Assembly: GCA_016934935.1 (NCBI GenBank) | Contig: JAFGRW010000121.1 | Location: 1-62,847 of the forward strand | Direction of reading: 5' to 3' | DNA: 62,847 nt | From: Spirochaetota bacterium | GTDB lineage: Bacteria; Spirochaetota; UBA4802; JAFGJZ01 | Shown here: positions 55,959 to 62,847 of the stretch, piece by piece | How positions within the stretch are numbered: position 1 is the stretch's first letter | How the letters are laid out: each line of letters opens with the position of its first letter | Made by a program: the position numbers and the translations under genes | The notes under the pieces: model-generated | The model's database searches: none | The model's input: the letters and a program-made list of their open reading frames with translations, nothing else | Told to the model about the DNA's origin: nothing

Positions 55959-56738
55959 ATGATTATATGTGGTAATAAAAAGATGTTATCTGTTTTTGGA
56001 TTAATTCGAATAAACAAAATGAGTTTTTTACTAATCGTAATTGCAGTCTTTCTGTTATCTGTTGGGTTCTACCATGATCAAAATTCCAAATCAATGAATC
56101 AAATAAACAGTGGTATAATTACATACACTATTTCTGTTAATATCCCAGATAGTTCGCAATATCATAATTCGAAAGAAAAAGAACTGTATATGAAAAATAT
56201 AGAAAGCAATATTTCTCCCTTAAGAACAATATTTTTTAATGGAAAAAAATCAAAAACCGAAGAAATTAACACAGATTACGGCTACAAGAGCCTTGTAACA
56301 ACAATAAAAGACTGTTCAAAAAATGAATATCAATATTGTAAAGTATTTCCCAATCGCAATTTTTGCTTGAAAATTAAAGAGGAAATGTCTAGCTCAAGTG
56401 AGTATTTTCCTCCTCGTGTTATTTTTTTAAATGAATATAAAAAAATAATGGGATACAAATGCCAAAAGGTTCTTATCGAAGAAGCTTCGGTATTATATCA
56501 TATCTGGTTTACTGAAGAAATTACTGTTAATGACCCAACATATGCTGTTTTGCAACATGAAAGCATTAAAGGTTTTGTAATGGAGCAAGAAACCGTATTT
56601 AACACAAAGAAACATTATTATAATGTTAAATACACTGTAAGCTATCTCAAATCCTGTGAACTTAAACAAGATATTTTTAACACCCCAGAAGGTTATGAAT
56701 TTTATTCCAGCTTCGAGGAAGTCCTCAAAGAAAAATAA
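55959..56738 (+). CDS. Exported GLPGLI-like protein
   Basis: One N-terminal hydrophobic segment (MSFLLIVIAVFLLSVGFY, residues 21-38) acts as signal or anchor. The body reads SGIITYTISVNI, then IMGYKCQKVLIEEASVLYHIWFTEEITV, the pattern of GLPGLI/DUF4412-type envelope proteins, where GyKCkKA is followed by WyT.eI. Their role is unknown; the fold is LolA-like. The start is uncertain among Met1, Met9 (55983) and Met21 (56019), none with a strong ribosome site. It stands alone between the beta-helix array and the large kinase gene. Confidence 0.6.
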   Translation: MIICGNKKMLSVFGLIRINKMSFLLIVIAVFLLSVGFYHDQNSKSMNQINSGIITYTISVNIPDSSQYHNSKEKELYMKNIESNISPLRTIFFNGKKSKTEEINTDYGYKSLVTTIKDCSKNEYQYCKVFPNRNFCLKIKEEMSSSSEYFPPRVIFLNEYKKIMGYKCQKVLIEEASVLYHIWFTEEITVNDPTYAVLQHESIKGFVMEQETVFNTKKHYYNVKYTVSYLKSCELKQDIFNTPEGYEFYSSFEEVLKEK

Positions 56739-56885
56739 TTTTACTTTCTTAAGCAGGCATTATTAAATTTGATGGTGTAGCTTACATGATATTCTCCTGT
56801 TATTTGCGATGACACTTTTTGAATACTGCTTTTGCTATATATTAACTTCTTTTCGTATCTGCAGAACAAAGCTTTATATTAACCC

Positions 56886-56913
56886 TAACAGGTTTATTGC
56901 GCTAAACCTGTTA
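56886..56913. terminator. Hairpin between convergent genes
   Basis: TAACAGGTTTA (56886-56896) and TAAACCTGTTA (56903-56913) pair perfectly around a six-base loop. It lies 65 bases beyond the kinase stop and may terminate transcription from both sides. The T tracts are weak. Confidence 0.5.
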
Positions 56914-56977
56914 ATTAAATAATTTTCAAGATAAGTACAATTCTAAATTAAACATTTTGTTTTATTAATTCTTACAA

Positions 56978-59900
56978 TCAATTATAAACTACCCTGTTTC
57001 GGCCAGCTACAATTTTATTACCACAATTTTCACATGTTTCTTTTTCAGTTTTAGGGGTAAATCCGCAGTTTGAGCAGTGTTTGCGTTTAGCTTTATAAAG
57101 GTTAATGTCCGCTTTGTTTAATAACCAGGTCGTTATTTCGGCCTTCAATCGACTTGCTCTTTCTCGTTCGAGGGCAGAAAGATATTTGGCCGTATAGAAC
57201 TCACCCAAATTTTTTATATTAAATTCTTTTTCTATTTCTTTTTGGGAAGAAAAAAGAGATGTCATTCCAAAGCTTATTGTTATGTGTGGTTTGGATATTG
57301 GGAGACCAATGTCCTGTTCTTCCACTTTTTTTCGAATCTTTTCAATAGCAAAAATGCCATTATTTAAAGATGTTTCTGGAAGCAGTATCAAAAATTCTTC
57401 TCCTCCATAGCGACCTGCAATGTCATTTTTTCGTATATTATGTTTAATTGTTGAACCAACAATTTTTAAGGCTTCATCTCCTTTCAGATGTCCATAGGTA
57501 TCATTGATATTTTTAAACAGATCTATGTCGCCCAATATTATGGAAATATCACAAAATTCATTTTGACTCATTTGTTCATTAAATTTGCTCATTATTGACA
57601 TACGATTTAGTAATCCGGTCAGTACATCGTTTGTAGCAATTTGACAGGTTTCTTTAAGTTTGAGATATCGCCGAAGATGAGTTTTAGTCGAGAGGAGAAA
57701 CTCTTGATTATCTATTGGCTTTTTGATTATTGCGACAGCACCCTGTTCCTGGCGCTCCCGTGCAATTTTAATATCTGTGACAGCTGATACAAACAGAAAA
57801 GGGAGATCTTTATGTTGAGGATTACAATTGACAATATCATGAAATTCCCCTCCATTCATATTTGGCATATTGTAGTCACAAATTACTATATCAGGATTAT
57901 ACTCATTAACAGCCTTTAACCCCTGTTCCCCATCATATGCCAGTATAAAATTGCAATAACCCTCATTACTTAGTATATCTTTTTCCAATTCCATAATCAC
58001 AGGGTTGTCCTCTACAATCAAAATTACAGACTTATACTCATCAAACTCGTTTTCTTTATTTGGTGCACTTATTTCTATATTCAAATCGTTTTTAACAAAG
58101 CGATTGTCTTCAATAGCAAGACGAATACTGTTTTCGTTATCTGTATTCCGCGATTCAGAGTTAATTGTTTTTAATTTATGCTTTGACGTCTGTTTTTCAT
58201 CATATTGAACAAATGGCAACTCAAGAACAAAACAGGTTCCTTTTCCTTTACCATCAGATTCGGCAAATAATTTACCGTGCATTATATTGGCAAGTTGGCT
58301 GGCATACGCTAATCCGATGCCAGTGCCGGAATATCGTTTTTTACGACCATCGCTGGTTTGAAAAAAGCGGGTAAAAATGGCATCCAGATTTTCTTTTTCT
58401 ATACCAATCCCGTTGTCAGTAACTGAAATCCTTAATGAATCTTCGGCTTCTTCGACATTCAATTCAATGGTCCCATCATCAGGATCGACAAATTTAATAG
58501 CGTTAGACAATATATTGTTCAATATTGCGTCCAGTTTATCTTTGTCTGTAAAAAAACTATGGTATTTTCCGGCAGAAATATCTGTTGTTATTGAAATTGA
58601 TGTTTCCGAAACAGCGGATTGATAAAAATTAACTATATTTTCTATGAATTGATTTAAATTAATTGAAGATATATTCAGACGTACTCCTTCAGCATCCATC
58701 TTGGCCAATTCTAAAAGTTTGTCTATAGAATCTTTTAGACGGATTGACGCTTTAGAGATTATCTCAAATCTTTTTTTTGCTGTTTCATCCATAATTTTAT
58801 CATGATCCAAAGCCAGTGATACCGCGCTAATAATAACCGTAAGTGGAGATTTGAAGTCATGTGTAATATTTTGTATGAAATCCGTTTTAAGCTTATCAAG
58901 TTCAGATAATTTTTCATTTAGTATCTCAAGTTCACGACTTTGCTGTTTTAATGAGTTTGCTATTTTATATTGTTCATCCCACAAGTAGATAGAAAGCAGT
59001 CCAGAGCAAATTATTTGATGAACGTTACAATATACATTCACGTCAACTCGAGGATTAATAAAAACAATGTACCCAAATATTCTATCGCGGTTATAAAGGG
59101 TTCTTGTCATAATTGTAAACGGTGTATCTTCAGGAAATTCGGGCAATAAATCTTTTGTGTTAAAGACCTTACCGTCAACAGAAAGAGGAACTCTTTTACC
59201 TTTTATAACATTAAGAACCTGACGGCAATCATTTGGGATTTCCCATTGGATATTTGATATTCTATTGGGGGGAGTATCAAACAATTGAATACTGAAGTCA
59301 TTGATCCCGGCTATGATCATTTCTTTATAAATTGCATCAAGAAAATCACTCATTGTTGTAGTTATAGAAATACTTGAGAGTAGCGATCTGAATCTGGTCA
59401 TATTATCAACATACCGGTTGGCGACAGTCCCCACAGCTATTTCAAACTTCTCTTCGATAAGCTGGTTTAGCTTTTCAAAAATCTTATCAAGAGTCACTTT
59501 GTTCTTTTGGGTTTGAAGTTTGACTATTCTTCTTTTAAGCAGCTCCATCTGCTTGGGTATATTGGATTTTAAATTTTCGTTGAACAAGACATTGAATATT
59601 ATATTCATTTTTTGCAGAAATTTTCCTGAAGAATTGCCCTGAGACAAATCATCAATAAGCGACTGTTCACAATTTTCGAGATCGTATTGTTCCATTAGAG
59701 CATATTTAATATCGTCTTTAACTTCAGGTTGTGAATATTCAGGTATATTGTAAAAAGGGAAACAACCACAACTTTCACGAACAACAAGCCGGGAAGGATA
59801 AACAGCATTATTTTCTTGTTTTTTTTGATGTTTATTTATAATCAATTCAAATGCATTATATGTAACATCAACAAGTGGCTGGTTAACTGTAGTAATTGAA

Positions 59901-60628
59901 GGTTTTGCAAATCTGGAACTTTTTTTATTATCAAAACCGGTTACCTTGATATCTTCCGGCACCTTTATCTCAAGCTGCTGTAATCTATCGATAACACCGG
60001 ATGCCATTGAATCATTGGCGCAAATAATTGCGTCCGGCATAAAATCAGGATCATTAACAAAATAATCAGCTGCTCGCAAGCCACCTTTATAAATAAAGTC
60101 CCCACAATAGGTTAATTCCTGTTCAAATGGTATTTTATGCTCAATCAGAGAATCCTGATAGGCTGAAAATCTGTCCAGAGCCTCCTGATTTGTTTCAATA
60201 CCCTTAACAAAAGCAATACGACGACAATTATGAACCTCTATCATGTGGTTCATCAGTTCTTTCATTCCGGAATAGTTATCAACAGTAACTGATGGTATAT
60301 TGTCATAACTGTCACCTACCGTGACCAGAGGTATATCTTTATATTTTTCCAAAAATGCCATTTCTTCTTTATTATCCAGAAATGCCATTAATGTAGTAGA
60401 TAGAATAACAATACCATCAAGTTTGCTATTGCTTATCAGGTCATACGCAACATTTTCATGTTTATCAAAAATAAAACTAGAGTTCATTGATTTGCCGTTG
60501 AGCATTATCAAATTAAACCCAAGTTCCTGAGACGCTTTTTGCGCTACAGCAAAAAAAGGAAAATGGAATGAATCTTCAATCTGATTAAGAAAAAAACCAA
60601 CATCCAGGGTCTTGTTTTTCTTGTTCAT
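56978..60628 (-). CDS. Soluble LacI-type sensor / histidine kinase / receiver / GGDEF hybrid
   Basis: Domains in order. Residues 5-290 are a LacI/GalR-type periplasmic-binding fold (VGFFLNQIEDSFHFPFF, GDSYDNIPSVTVDNYSGM, DAIICANDSMASGVIDRL, GFDNKKSSRFAKPSITTV, ending RESCGC) with no DNA-binding helix-turn-helix before it. Residues 300-550 are helical then GAF-like. Histidine kinase: His590 in NITHDFKSPL, Asn709, DNGIGI (738-743), GTGIGL (768-773). Receiver: 867-985 with Asp918 and Lys970. GGDEF: 998-1212 with Asp1034 and GGEEF (1075-1079), so probably an active diguanylate cyclase. A zinc ribbon (Cys1185, Cys1188, Cys1199, Cys1202) sits between YKAK and the closing GRNRVV. No membrane helix is present. 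It should sense a cytoplasmic ligand, perhaps a sugar, and make cyclic di-GMP. Confidence 0.92.
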   Translation of the reverse strand: MNKKNKTLDVGFFLNQIEDSFHFPFFAVAQKASQELGFNLIMLNGKSMNSSFIFDKHENVAYDLISNSKLDGIVILSTTLMAFLDNKEEMAFLEKYKDIPLVTVGDSYDNIPSVTVDNYSGMKELMNHMIEVHNCRRIAFVKGIETNQEALDRFSAYQDSLIEHKIPFEQELTYCGDFIYKGGLRAADYFVNDPDFMPDAIICANDSMASGVIDRLQQLEIKVPEDIKVTGFDNKKSSRFAKPSITTVNQPLVDVTYNAFELIINKHQKKQENNAVYPSRLVVRESCGCFPFYNIPEYSQPEVKDDIKYALMEQYDLENCEQSLIDDLSQGNSSGKFLQKMNIIFNVLFNENLKSNIPKQMELLKRRIVKLQTQKNKVTLDKIFEKLNQLIEEKFEIAVGTVANRYVDNMTRFRSLLSSISITTTMSDFLDAIYKEMIIAGINDFSIQLFDTPPNRISNIQWEIPNDCRQVLNVIKGKRVPLSVDGKVFNTKDLLPEFPEDTPFTIMTRTLYNRDRIFGYIVFINPRVDVNVYCNVHQIICSGLLSIYLWDEQYKIANSLKQQSRELEILNEKLSELDKLKTDFIQNITHDFKSPLTVIISAVSLALDHDKIMDETAKKRFEIISKASIRLKDSIDKLLELAKMDAEGVRLNISSINLNQFIENIVNFYQSAVSETSISITTDISAGKYHSFFTDKDKLDAILNNILSNAIKFVDPDDGTIELNVEEAEDSLRISVTDNGIGIEKENLDAIFTRFFQTSDGRKKRYSGTGIGLAYASQLANIMHGKLFAESDGKGKGTCFVLELPFVQYDEKQTSKHKLKTINSESRNTDNENSIRLAIEDNRFVKNDLNIEISAPNKENEFDEYKSVILIVEDNPVIMELEKDILSNEGYCNFILAYDGEQGLKAVNEYNPDIVICDYNMPNMNGGEFHDIVNCNPQHKDLPFLFVSAVTDIKIARERQEQGAVAIIKKPIDNQEFLLSTKTHLRRYLKLKETCQIATNDVLTGLLNRMSIMSKFNEQMSQNEFCDISIILGDIDLFKNINDTYGHLKGDEALKIVGSTIKHNIRKNDIAGRYGGEEFLILLPETSLNNGIFAIEKIRKKVEEQDIGLPISKPHITISFGMTSLFSSQKEIEKEFNIKNLGEFYTAKYLSALERERASRLKAEITTWLLNKADINLYKAKRKHCSNCGFTPKTEKETCENCGNKIVAGRNRVVYN

Positions 60629-60785
60629 TATTTGGTTCCTTTTTGTGCAAGTTCATAAGCGAACTATTAAGTAATATTAGCTCAATTTTGATGATAATCA
60701 AATTATTACTTTACAATATTGCAAATATATTTTAGATTATTTATCAGTAATTTCAGTTTTACGACAAGGAGCCTTTAGGATTATT

Positions 60786-61352
60786 ATGCGACAAATGTTA
60801 TCATTTTCAAAATGTTGTTTAACAACCTTTTTTTCCATAAAATTCATTACGAAAATTTTTTTAATTTTTATATTATTTTTTTCGTGTGACAAAATTAATG
60901 TTTCAAAATTCAAGATAGACAAATGGAGTATAACGAATCCACCTTCACAAATTATATGTATTTCCGCCCCCAGTTTTGCATTTCCAACTGCAGATTCCAT
61001 AAGCATAACAAGGAGCGAAAGCTCAAAACCAATGAAGCTAATACTGATGACGAATACGACAATACCCGATAAAAATGCAATAAACGAACTATATGCTTTC
61101 TCTATAGATACTCTTAGAGACAACAACTATATTTTCGATACAGAAGCAAATGGGTTTTACAATTTAGTAAATTTTGATTTGGATGTTGGAGTCAATAAGA
61201 AAACAATTCAGGTATCGCGGCCTTTTACTCATGAGTCAAACTATATATTTGCAATATCCGATATTCCAGACATATCGGTCAGTTTGGAATTATATTACCA
61301 TCGAACAGGCACAGATATACCAATAGAAATTGAAGTTATAAATATTAATTAA
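60786..61352 (+). CDS. Small hypothetical lipoprotein
   Basis: The N-terminus KFITKIFLIFILFFSC (Cys34) is a lipoprotein signal with a long n-region. The mature 155 residues are beta-rich with no recognised family (SPPSQIICISAPSFAF-like start, then ITRSESSKPMKLILMTNTTIP, ending TDIPIEIEVININ). AGGA lies five bases before the ATG. It is divergent from the kinase gene, sharing a 157-base control region. Opposite-strand frames here are not supported. Confidence 0.6.
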   Translation: MRQMLSFSKCCLTTFFSIKFITKIFLIFILFFSCDKINVSKFKIDKWSITNPPSQIICISAPSFAFPTADSISITRSESSKPMKLILMTNTTIPDKNAINELYAFSIDTLRDNNYIFDTEANGFYNLVNFDLDVGVNKKTIQVSRPFTHESNYIFAISDIPDISVSLELYYHRTGTDIPIEIEVININ

Positions 61353-61450
61353 AAACTATCCTTAAATCTTTGTCATAACAGCTTTGACGTTTACAATCTT
61401 AATAGGCGTTGATAACGCATATTTATTAGTAAGAAAAATTGAGACAATAA

Positions 61451-62686
61451 TTATTTAATAAGATATTCAGATAGTATATTCAAAAGCTCAAGACGGGTCT
61501 TTACCCCAAATTTGGTATATATGGTTTTTAAATGCCATTCAACAGTGCGGCCCGATATTAAAAGCTTTTCTCCTATTTGCTTACTGGAAAGATCCTCATT
61601 TTGAATAAATTCTATTATCTCCATGTGCCTTTCTGTCAGTTGGTATCGTTGTTGGAGATACTTTGAATCATATTCTTCTATCGCCACAACAAGAACCCCA
61701 ACAAAGTCATTATATACATCATAAACCCTTGATAAATAACAATTAGTTGGTATAATCATTTTTTTAGAAAACTTAATATTTAAATTAGTATTATATATTT
61801 GGTTATCACCTGCTAGAAATTCTTCGTATTTATTCGTTCCTTCAATGTCAAGTAAGTTCATAAAGCATAAAGCTTTGTCTGAAACCTTAAGTAAAGCATG
61901 AATATTTGCGCTATGGCGGATTACATAGTTACTTGAATCAAGAAAAAAAATAAAATCAGAAACATTGTCAAAAACCGTTTTAAAATAATTCTTATTATCA
62001 AACTTACGAAATTGATGACAATGCAGCACGATAGATGTTAACACACCATAAACCGATAAAGCCAAAGCGCAAGCAAAGGGGAGATGAAATGAACAATATC
62101 GATTGGTTGTGAAATTAATAACAAAAAAAACCGCACACACGAATACAACATTAACAAATTGCAGGATTGCTATTCTTTTCTCTCTATTCTTTAACGTTTT
62201 GTAATACCAAAATATCAAAATAATAATTAGCAAAATTACGGATAAAACGAAATATGACTTATAAAAGTACAAATATAACGAATTTCCAGTGTTTTTTGTA
62301 ACCGCAATACCTTTATGCCTATAAATGATGATGGATAATGGATTTTCCTGTATATTATAAAAAAGTGCTATAAATATTGCCGGAATATAAATGAAAATAT
62401 CATTTTCTTTATTTTTATACAAATCACTTATTCGAATATAAAAATGCATGAGAAGCATTAAAGTGAACACCAATAATGTATTCACAATCCTGTTCCAAAA
62501 TATCATATTACCAATCTGCATCATGATACTAAACAGGATTACCAAAGTTATCGCGATGTTCTTTATAAAATGAATACGACAAGTCGGACATTTTGGGTTA
62601 TGCAAAAAAACATAAGCTCCGCAAATAATTTGAATCGAGAGCATTATTGTTAATACATATACTGTAATAAAAAATAATGAGTTCAT
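61451..62686 (-). CDS. Membrane-bound LuxR-type transcriptional regulator
   Basis: The first 225 residues contain about seven membrane helices (from FFITVYVLTIMLSIQIICGAYVF to ALALSVYGVLTSIVL). Residues about 235-345 resemble a PAS domain (TVFDNVSDFIFFLDSSNYVIRHSANIHALL). Residues 347-405 are a LuxR/GerE helix-turn-helix (YQLTERHMEIIEFIQNEDLSSKQIGEKLLISGRTVEWHLKTIYTKFGVKTRLELL). Such proteins sense membrane or envelope cues and act on DNA from the membrane. CPTC near residue 34 might be a redox or metal site. A second LuxR-type tail directly upstream on the same strand suggests a tandem pair. Confidence 0.85.
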   Translation of the reverse strand: MNSLFFITVYVLTIMLSIQIICGAYVFLHNPKCPTCRIHFIKNIAITLVILFSIMMQIGNMIFWNRIVNTLLVFTLMLLMHFYIRISDLYKNKENDIFIYIPAIFIALFYNIQENPLSIIIYRHKGIAVTKNTGNSLYLYFYKSYFVLSVILLIIILIFWYYKTLKNREKRIAILQFVNVVFVCAVFFVINFTTNRYCSFHLPFACALALSVYGVLTSIVLHCHQFRKFDNKNYFKTVFDNVSDFIFFLDSSNYVIRHSANIHALLKVSDKALCFMNLLDIEGTNKYEEFLAGDNQIYNTNLNIKFSKKMIIPTNCYLSRVYDVYNDFVGVLVVAIEEYDSKYLQQRYQLTERHMEIIEFIQNEDLSSKQIGEKLLISGRTVEWHLKTIYTKFGVKTRLELLNILSEYLIK

Positions 62687-62704
62687 TTTGTGATGATAAA
62701 ATGC

Positions 62705-62847
62705 TTATAAATATAATGCAATTAATTTTATCAATTCGCTTTTTTTATATACAGATAATTTCATAAAAATATTAAGTAGATGCGATTCAACTGTTCTTTT
62801 TGATATTTTCAATATTGTTGAAATATCCTGATTCGAATACCCCTGTA
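62705..62847 (-). CDS. LuxR-type regulator, C-terminal fragment cut by the window edge
   Basis: The last 47 codons of a minus-strand gene read QGYSNQDISTILKISKRTVESH and then LLNIFMKLSVYKKSELIKL to a TAA at 62705. This is the recognition-helix half of a LuxR/GerE domain, related to the one in the gene at 61451-62686. The rest lies beyond the right edge. Only 18 bases separate its stop from the next start, so the two are probably one operon. Confidence 0.75.
   Translation of the reverse strand, partial: QGYSNQDISTILKISKRTVESHLLNIFMKLSVYKKSELIKLIALYL

Noticed and set aside
60737..61126. Minus-strand ORF of 129 codons
   Set aside because: It overlaps the lipoprotein gene at 60786-61352, which has a ribosome site and lipobox; the antisense frame has neither.

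Overview
This AT-rich window looks like chromosomal DNA of a diderm, probably anaerobic bacterium. Many genes encode lipoproteins with a signal peptide ending in a lipobox cysteine. There are outer-membrane barrel candidates, a two-subunit 2-oxoacid:ferredoxin oxidoreductase, and a cytoplasmic sugar-binding-like/diguanylate cyclase signalling protein. Spirochaetota is my best guess from this mix, but no rRNA or other marker gene is present to confirm it. I found no tRNA, rRNA, insertion sequence, CRISPR array or prophage.

Layout. 1-10.7 kb is mostly on the minus strand: an unknown protein, a NodU/TobZ-type carbamoyltransferase, a secreted GH8 glycosidase lipoprotein, a DUF3592 membrane protein (plus strand), a leucine-rich-repeat protein with a SUKH-like N-terminus, a TPR-tailed protein, a DksA/TraR zinc-finger protein and an unknown secreted protein. 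10.8-11.9 kb is a small gene graveyard holding a peptidase-MA-like remnant and a broken AAA/DUF4143 ATPase gene. 12.2-18.4 kb is one compact operon: DUF2141 protein, six-TM protein, winged-helix regulator, TPR lipoprotein, FtsX-type ABC permease, ABC ATPase, LolA-like carrier and a barrel-like protein. Its promoter carries a perfect 11-5-11 palindrome over the -10 box. 18.9-21.9 kb has a Tyr/Ser-rich lipoprotein and an overlapping GNAT/M20 deacylase pair. 22.9-28.1 kb repeats the carrier-plus-barrel design with an MMPL/RND pump as the engine. 28.3-37.3 kb holds an AAA ATPase, a CapA-like lipoprotein, korA-korB (minus strand), a zinc-ribbon membrane protein and a chemoreceptor. 37.8-45.8 kb is the bacterial alpha-2-macroglobulin/PbpC pair, followed by a small GlsB/YeaQ-type membrane protein.

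46.5-55.8 kb is an array of surface lipoproteins with right-handed beta-helix repeats: three tandem paralogs and one more distant member. Each of the three paralogs ends in a near-identical hairpin terminator followed by a second related short inverted element. The third copy looks like a mosaic of the first two. 55.8-62.8 kb ends the window with an acyltransferase remnant, an exported GLPGLI-like protein, a 1216-residue soluble kinase (LacI-type ligand-binding domain, histidine kinase, receiver, GGDEF with a zinc ribbon inserted in its last segment), a small lipoprotein, a membrane LuxR-type regulator, and the C-terminal tail of a second LuxR-type protein running off the right edge.

The most interesting items are the nested zinc-ribbon GGDEF kinase, the paired ABC-driven and MMPL-driven envelope modules with a candidate autoregulatory operator, and the recombining beta-helix lipoprotein array.
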